From a virus, in IMG/VR virus record IMGVR_UViG_3300032113_000026, positions 1 through 44,940 of that record: DNA of 44,940 nucleotides, one strand, 5' to 3'. Below are positions 40,720 to 44,940 of this stretch, one piece after another (the stretch's first letter is position 1; every line of letters begins with the position of its first letter). The notes beneath the pieces were generated by a model. The model had not been told where the DNA came from. It did no database searches and saw only the letters and a program-made list of their open reading frames with translations. The translations under genes and the position numbers were made by a program.

Positions 40720-42602
40720 GTTTAACACTTAGTACGTTACCTTCCTTTACTAACAGACATGAGAATGAGGTGTTCGCTGTTGGTACGGGAAAAGGAGAGA
40801 TACTGACTATAAATACCAGTTTGAACTTACTTACTGAAGAGGTGATAGCTGGTATTGATGAGTTGATAGTGCTACAGGGTGGTAATCCTGTGGTAGGGGC
40901 TGTTGAAGATGTTAAGGTTATAAATGAGTTAGGTAATCTTAAGTTAGATGAAATTGTTGATGGTATTGATGAACATATTGCTGTAAGTAGTAATATAAAT
41001 GCTGTTAACACTAGTATATTAGGAAGTGCAATAGAGACTAATAGTAAGTTAGATGCGCTTAATGCGAGTAATACTACAGACAGTCTTAATTTAGAGACTA
41101 GTAATCATAATGATCATTTAGTTGAAAAGGCTGTATTGGATAGCATCTTTGATATAGAGTTATTGTCGTTACAGCATCTGCAGGAAATTAATACTGATTT
41201 AGATACTGTTAATGTAAGTTTAGGTGAAAGTAATGTACTTAGAACTGATGCTAATTCTACGTTAAATGATAGTCTAGCGGAGTTACGTAATATATTCAAT
41301 GAAGTGTTTACTACTAATGCTACGCTAAGAGATAATGAGTTTGCTAGAGATGCTGATAGTGATGTAGAGCAGGCATTGCTACAAGCAATAGAAACTAGTA
41401 ACAACACTTTTAGAGATACTGTAAGTACAGTAGTTAAACAAGATGAGTTAATTGCAGGTAATCAAAGCAACTTTGATAGAGCGTATGCTAGAATGCTTAT
41501 AGATACTAATCAGTTGAGTTCGATCAAGGATAGGGTTGGTACACTTCAGTCTGTTGTTAGTACAGAGGTAAAGCAGGATGAGATGATATCTGCTATTAAT
41601 GGAATTACTCTAGATACTAACCTTCTAGCGACTGCAGCTAAACAAGATGTTGTACGTGATGTCCTACTTGGGATAAATACAGCAACTAGTGGTACAAATG
41701 CAGGAGTAACTCAGTTAGGAACTCAATTATTAACTGTAGCTAAAGAGGCGAAGCAGGATAATCTAATTGCAGACAATCAGAGTAACTTCGATAGAATGAA
41801 TACTAGAATGGTTACTGATACTAATCAGTTTAGTTTGATTAAGGATGGGATAAATCAACAGACTCCTCTGATTACAGAGATTAACAATAAGGTTAGTACT
41901 GAGGTAAAGCAGGATGAGATGATAGCTGCTATTAACGGAATTACTCTGGATAATAGCCTTACATCGACTGCAGCTAAACAAGATCTTATGAATCTTAATC
42001 TAAATCAGATAAATTCAACAACTACTGATGTAGGTTCAAGAGTAACTCAGTTACAAACTCAATTATTGTCTGTAGCTAAAGAGGCGAAGCAGGATGCGAC
42101 GATATCTGCGGTATTTAGTGTTAATAATAATGTTAATATAGGTAATAGTAAGCTTGATAACATTAGTGGAGATATTGGTAATAATCCTCTATTAAGCTCT
42201 GTGCAGGAGTATACTAGACAAGCTGCTGATAATACTTCAGCGTTGGTGATAGCAAGTAGTGCGGATGTGCAGCAGCAGAGTCGTATAGAAGGATTACTTA
42301 CAAACATTGATTTAGAGTTAGATAATGTAACTGCAGGATTTGTTGGTAAGGCTACTGAGAATAAACAGGATGTAGAGCTAAATTGGTTAAGTAATATTTA
42401 TTACAGATTAGTTGATACTGTAGCAAGATTAGATAGTTTAGAGGCGAATCAAGGATTTAAGGTTGTGAGTCACGATGAAGCTCTTATAACTTATGTTGGT
42501 GGAGATCCTGTTAAAACTATTTATAAGCTTGCTGGTAATGTTGTTGGAACTCTAGTGCAGACGTTTGTAGATGGGAACGTAACGAGTTATAAGTATGTAT
42601 AG
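40716..42602 (+). CDS. Tail fibre shaft-like repeat protein
   Basis: A 628-residue Asn/Ser/Thr/Asp-rich protein made largely of heptad-like units. Phrases such as VSTEVKQDEMI.AINGITLD, AAKQD, VTQL.TQLL.VAKEAKQD and NQSNFDR...RM..DTNQ recur about twice, 112 residues apart. The AKQD pattern is common in phage structural and fibre proteins and suggests a trimeric coiled coil. It starts at GTG 40716 after AGGAGAG and overlaps the next gene. It likely forms an extended fibre that carries the following receptor-binding protein. Confidence 0.65.
   Translation: MSLTLSTLPSFTNRHENEVFAVGTGKGEILTINTSLNLLTEEVIAGIDELIVLQGGNPVVGAVEDVKVINELGNLKLDEIVDGIDEHIAVSSNINAVNTSILGSAIETNSKLDALNASNTTDSLNLETSNHNDHLVEKAVLDSIFDIELLSLQHLQEINTDLDTVNVSLGESNVLRTDANSTLNDSLAELRNIFNEVFTTNATLRDNEFARDADSDVEQALLQAIETSNNTFRDTVSTVVKQDELIAGNQSNFDRAYARMLIDTNQLSSIKDRVGTLQSVVSTEVKQDEMISAINGITLDTNLLATAAKQDVVRDVLLGINTATSGTNAGVTQLGTQLLTVAKEAKQDNLIADNQSNFDRMNTRMVTDTNQFSLIKDGINQQTPLITEINNKVSTEVKQDEMIAAINGITLDNSLTSTAAKQDLMNLNLNQINSTTTDVGSRVTQLQTQLLSVAKEAKQDATISAVFSVNNNVNIGNSKLDNISGDIGNNPLLSSVQEYTRQAADNTSALVIASSADVQQQSRIEGLLTNIDLELDNVTAGFVGKATENKQDVELNWLSNIYYRLVDTVARLDSLEANQGFKVVSHDEALITYVGGDPVKTIYKLAGNVVGTLVQTFVDGNVTSYKYV
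41442..42095 (+). repeat. Imperfect 336-bp tandem repeat in the fibre gene
   Basis: Segments near 41556 and 41892, and near 41706 and 42042, match at a constant offset of 336 bases (112 codons). The element starting at 41442 recurs at 41757, a 21-base shorter offset. Two diverged in-frame copies make up this part of the shaft. Confidence 0.75.
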
Positions 42603-44115
42603 GTTAGATGTTAAGACAGGTTTGGTTTGGAAGCTAACAGGTGGGACAGGTGTGATAACAGATGTGACAGAGGTGGTGACAGATGTATATGCTTATGTTA
42701 GAGCGTTTGATCCTTATACAACAGGTGTATATGGTATAGATTTACCTGCAGTGACTTTAGTTAGATATGATGCTAATGGATTTACTGTAATGGGATTGGA
42801 TGGAGTGGTTATATTTAGTAAAGCTTTGCCTGGGATAACTTGTGTAGTAGGACATGCTGGAATAATTTTTTTAGGTACTGGCAATAGGTTGTATGGGTAT
42901 AACTTTCGAGGTGGCGCTTTTACAAGCTTGGATGAGACTACTTATATATTGCATGGTGATCTCAACGCTGGTCTGAGTGATGTGCTGCTATCTACAGATT
43001 CTTTCCTTGGTGTAAGTGCTTCGATTACAGCTCTAGCTGCTGAAACTGGAACGCTTTGGATCGGTACTGAAGGAGGTGTTACAAAACATACATTAACAGG
43101 AAATTCGAGTACTCATTGGACGAGTGCTTTAGGGATTTGTGAGAGTGTATATGTTAAAGATGGTTTAGCGACGTTTATAACTGGAGGGGCTGGAAATCCT
43201 GTACATGTTATGAAGCAGAGTGATACAAATGGGGACTATAACAACGCTGCGTATACTATGTATCATGGAGGGACTAGTGTGACAAAGATTCGTGAAGAAG
43301 GTGGTCTTATAATAAGTAGTGATAAAGATAGTCATCTAACTGCGGAGAGGTTGTACAGAATTGATTATGAAGATAGACTGAAGGGTATTATAAGCAACTT
43401 GGTTAATACAGGTTACATGGCTTTTGATGCTTATATAAGTATATTAAATGGTGATGTAGCTACTGTTAACGAGGTTGGTATAGATGTTACGGCTACTGGT
43501 ATTGTTAAGAACGGCATGTATTCAGGGTTTTCGTCAGGAAGTATGAAAACTTCTGTAGGGGATAATTTTAGTTTATCTTGTTGGGTTGAGGTTATTGCTG
43601 GTAGGGTGTATATAGCAGGGAGTGCTGATGAGTCTCTTTCTGATGGTGTTTGGATATTGAGAACAGGTAGTGGTAATTTGCAGCTAGGGACGTATAATGG
43701 TGGGTGGTTATTAGTGCAGGCTCCAATTACTATAGGTAAACATCTTATAAATATTACTGTTAATAACAACTATGTTAATATGTTTATAGATGGTGTAGTT
43801 AAGGCGGATGGTGCTGTATATGCTAAGAGGAGTAGTACTCAGATTGGTTGGGCTATAGAAGCAGTTTCAGGAGAAGGAGGTGTGTTGAGTAAGCTTAGAT
43901 GTGCTGGTCCAATAGGTTCTGCAGCTGTTGCTAAGATGTATGCGAATGAAGTAGCAGATGAGTATGGTTTGGCTCTTGGAAGTAGAGTGGTTACTGACAC
44001 AAAGAGCAATGATTGTGTAGTTTTTGATAATGCAGCATCTTTTAGGGTAGCTGGTATGAAGACTACTATAGATGCTGCTGGACCGTTAGATTTCTCAGGT
44101 GATGTGTATAGATAG
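42595..44115 (+). CDS. Receptor-binding/tail fibre protein with propeller-like and LamG-like domains
   Basis: A 506-residue protein. Residues about 1-265 look like beta-propeller blades: LYGYN, GTLWIGTEGGVTKHTL (close to the LWIGT..G blade motif), and several short Gly-rich strands. Residues about 270-455 resemble a concanavalin/LamG-like jelly roll: DNFSLSCWV, VYIAGSADES, HLINITVNNNYVNMFIDGVVK, then AAVAKMYANE. Such domains bind glycans, so a host-surface adhesin is likely. The start overlaps the shaft gene by 8 bases. Confidence 0.65.
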   Translation: MYRLDVKTGLVWKLTGGTGVITDVTEVVTDVYAYVRAFDPYTTGVYGIDLPAVTLVRYDANGFTVMGLDGVVIFSKALPGITCVVGHAGIIFLGTGNRLYGYNFRGGAFTSLDETTYILHGDLNAGLSDVLLSTDSFLGVSASITALAAETGTLWIGTEGGVTKHTLTGNSSTHWTSALGICESVYVKDGLATFITGGAGNPVHVMKQSDTNGDYNNAAYTMYHGGTSVTKIREEGGLIISSDKDSHLTAERLYRIDYEDRLKGIISNLVNTGYMAFDAYISILNGDVATVNEVGIDVTATGIVKNGMYSGFSSGSMKTSVGDNFSLSCWVEVIAGRVYIAGSADESLSDGVWILRTGSGNLQLGTYNGGWLLVQAPITIGKHLINITVNNNYVNMFIDGVVKADGAVYAKRSSTQIGWAIEAVSGEGGVLSKLRCAGPIGSAAVAKMYANEVADEYGLALGSRVVTDTKSNDCVVFDNAASFRVAGMKTTIDAAGPLDFSGDVYR

Positions 44116-44136
44116 GTTTTTAAAGAAGGAGGTTAT

Positions 44137-44226
44137 ATGACGAAGAGTGAGATTAAAGAGGATGTTGATTGGTTACTTAAGGAGATGGACAAAATTAAAG
44201 ATAGGAAGAAACTTGAAGCGAAGTAG
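44137..44226 (+). CDS. 29-residue charged peptide with strong ribosome site
   Basis: A frame from ATG 44137 to TAG 44226, preceded by AAGAAGGAGG, one of the best ribosome sites in the window. The product is a single charged helix (EIKEDVDWLLKEMDKIKDRKK). It may be a real small protein or a leader whose translation brings ribosomes to the overlapping next gene. Confidence 0.45.
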   Translation: MTKSEIKEDVDWLLKEMDKIKDRKKLEAK

Positions 44227-44659
44227 AGGTTGGTACGCTTATCTGTTAGGACCGAATAAGCCTGAAGTGGAGGAGGTTAAGATAGAAATGAGAGAGCCTA
44301 ATAATTGTACTTTTGTGTTTGATCTGCTTCCAATGGAGTTCAAGAACTTCCATCTTAAATGGATTCAGATTGAAGATGATGGTGAGTTTATAGATCTAAA
44401 GGTTTCTTCGGTAGATCTAATCGCTATGCCTGTTAGTGACAATAGTATAGTCTACGAGGGAGAGACTATCACGTTTGGAGTCACTAGTGATGATACTTAC
44501 GGATACTATTATGAATCTGGTATAGTGTTCTATGATTACTTAGGTGAGAGGTACTTTGTAGGTACTGATAGAAGAATTGTTGTTGGGGATGTAATACAAG
44601 CTGATTTAATTGATGGTAGGGTACAATTGATGACAAGATGTACAAGACCGTCATCATAA
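44213..44659 (+). CDS. Hypothetical beta-rich protein at the genome end
   Basis: A product of about 148 residues if started at TTG 44213, which follows AGGAAG and overlaps the leader peptide by 14 bases. The same frame is open further upstream to GTG 44147 (170 residues), but those starts sit awkwardly to any ribosome site. The chain is beta-rich, acidic and aromatic (GYYYESGIVFYDYLG). By context it belongs to the adhesion block. No family is recognised. Confidence 0.55.
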   Translation: MKRSRGWYAYLLGPNKPEVEEVKIEMREPNNCTFVFDLLPMEFKNFHLKWIQIEDDGEFIDLKVSSVDLIAMPVSDNSIVYEGETITFGVTSDDTYGYYYESGIVFYDYLGERYFVGTDRRIVVGDVIQADLIDGRVQLMTRCTRPSS

Positions 44660-44749
44660 AACCGGCAAGTAGTGACCAGTTTCATGCTGGGGTTTAGGAT
44701 GCAGATGGGTCTATATGGGCCTATTTGTATCTAAAAACATAGGATTACA

Positions 44750-44773
44750 TATAGTGAGCAACCACTATAGAGG
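44750..44773. promoter_or_regulatory. Dyad with T7-promoter-like cores on both strands
   Basis: TATAGTG (44750-44756) and CACTATA (44763-44769) form a perfect inverted repeat with a 6-base spacer. On the + strand, CACTATA is followed by GAGGGG, so initiation at G44770 is plausible. On the - strand, CTCACTATA matches T7 -9 to -1 exactly but would start with T. It could be a right-end promoter comparable to T7 phiOR, or simply a hairpin. Confidence 0.35.
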
Positions 44774-44858
44774 GGGGGGAAGATAACTTGGAGTCATATA
44801 TTAATAGAACCTTGAGTTGTTAATATAATAAGTATTAAGAGATAAGGGGATAGTATTC

Positions 44859-44940
44859 GAGACCCTATTAAAGATTAAGATTAGAGATAGAGACCCTATT
44901 AAAGATTAAGATTAGAGATAGAGACCCTATTAAAGATTAA
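44859..44940. repeat. 31-bp tandem repeat cut by the window end
   Basis: Two complete and identical units (44859-44889, 44890-44920) and the first 20 bases of a third (44921-44940) lie head to tail. Each begins GAGACCCTATTAAAGATTAA. T7 carries short CCTAAAG repeats inside its terminal redundancy, and these may be comparable. Because the array reaches the edge, its length is unknown and assembly collapse is possible. Confidence 0.85.

Larger units (their letters stand above)
44660..44940. other. Non-coding right end
   Basis: No gene is seen in these 281 bases. They hold a dyad with promoter-like cores (44750-44772), a run of eight or more G (44771-44779), a second inverted repeat pairing ATATTAA (44798-44804) with TTAATAT (44820-44826), and tandem 31-base repeats at the edge. 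In T7-like phages the region inside the terminal repeat carries a promoter used in replication and short repeat arrays, which this resembles. Confidence 0.6.

Noticed and set aside
44660-44760. tRNA gene in the right-end non-coding region
   Set aside because: No acceptor, anticodon and T-arm arrangement could be assembled from the sequence.
44859-44940. Terminal repeats as a CRISPR array
   Set aside because: The units are directly abutting and identical with no variable spacers, and no cas genes are present.

Overview
The window is an essentially complete, AT-rich (roughly one third G+C by eye) genome of a lytic, short-tailed, T7-like bacteriophage. Every convincing gene lies on the + strand. 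The order is early genes, single-subunit RNA polymerase, replication genes, portal, scaffold, capsid, tail tube A, tail tube B, internal virion proteins, holin candidate, small and large terminase, then adhesion genes. That is the architecture of T7-type podoviruses (Autographivirales-like). I recognise no integrase, repressor, tRNA or rRNA. The host cannot be read from the sequence.

Layout. (1) 1-5.6 kb, early region: a Lys/Ala-rich repeat protein, a T7-type RNA polymerase (RNAP1) bracketed by two palindromes, a DUF4326 gene with a decayed internally deleted copy, then a packed row of very small overlapping genes that includes a tandem pair of LRV/HEAT-like repeat proteins. (2) 5.6-15.8 kb, replication and nucleotide metabolism: three tandem stem-loops lead into an acidic-tailed protein, a stand-alone Zn-finger/TOPRIM primase, a DnaB-like helicase, a micro-gene cluster, a family A DNA polymerase, an SSB-like protein, a 5'-3' exonuclease, a minimal ATP-dependent ligase, an endonuclease VII-like resolvase, and a second complete T7-type RNA polymerase (RNAP2). 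(3) 15.8-38 kb, virion: cupin-like protein, small membrane protein, portal, scaffold, capsid, a 1013-residue tail tube A protein made of six tandem gp11-like domains, tail tube B (nozzle), then about 12 kb of ejection proteins. One ejection protein carries a lytic transglycosylase domain. Another carries an HEIIH zinc-metallopeptidase motif. (4) 38-44.9 kb: holin candidate, terminases, fibre and receptor-binding genes, and a non-coding right end with a dyad containing T7-promoter-like cores and a 31-bp tandem repeat that runs off the window.

How it may work. Ejection proteins would cross the envelope (transglycosylase) and may act on a host protein (metallopeptidase). RNAP1 would then be made early. 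RNAP2 is encoded at the end of the replication block. It retains the T7 promoter-reading residues (R746, N748, R756 and Q758 equivalents), whereas RNAP1 has a different, shorter specificity loop, so the two probably read different promoters in a cascade. RNAP2 is also unusual in its active site: Phe replaces the sugar-sensing Tyr639, and FDD replaces HDS in motif C. I recognise no separate endolysin or spanins.

The most unusual items are the six-domain tail gatekeeper protein, the pair of RNA polymerases with an altered active site in the second, and the zincin-bearing ejection protein. All functional calls come from reading motifs by eye, with no database search.
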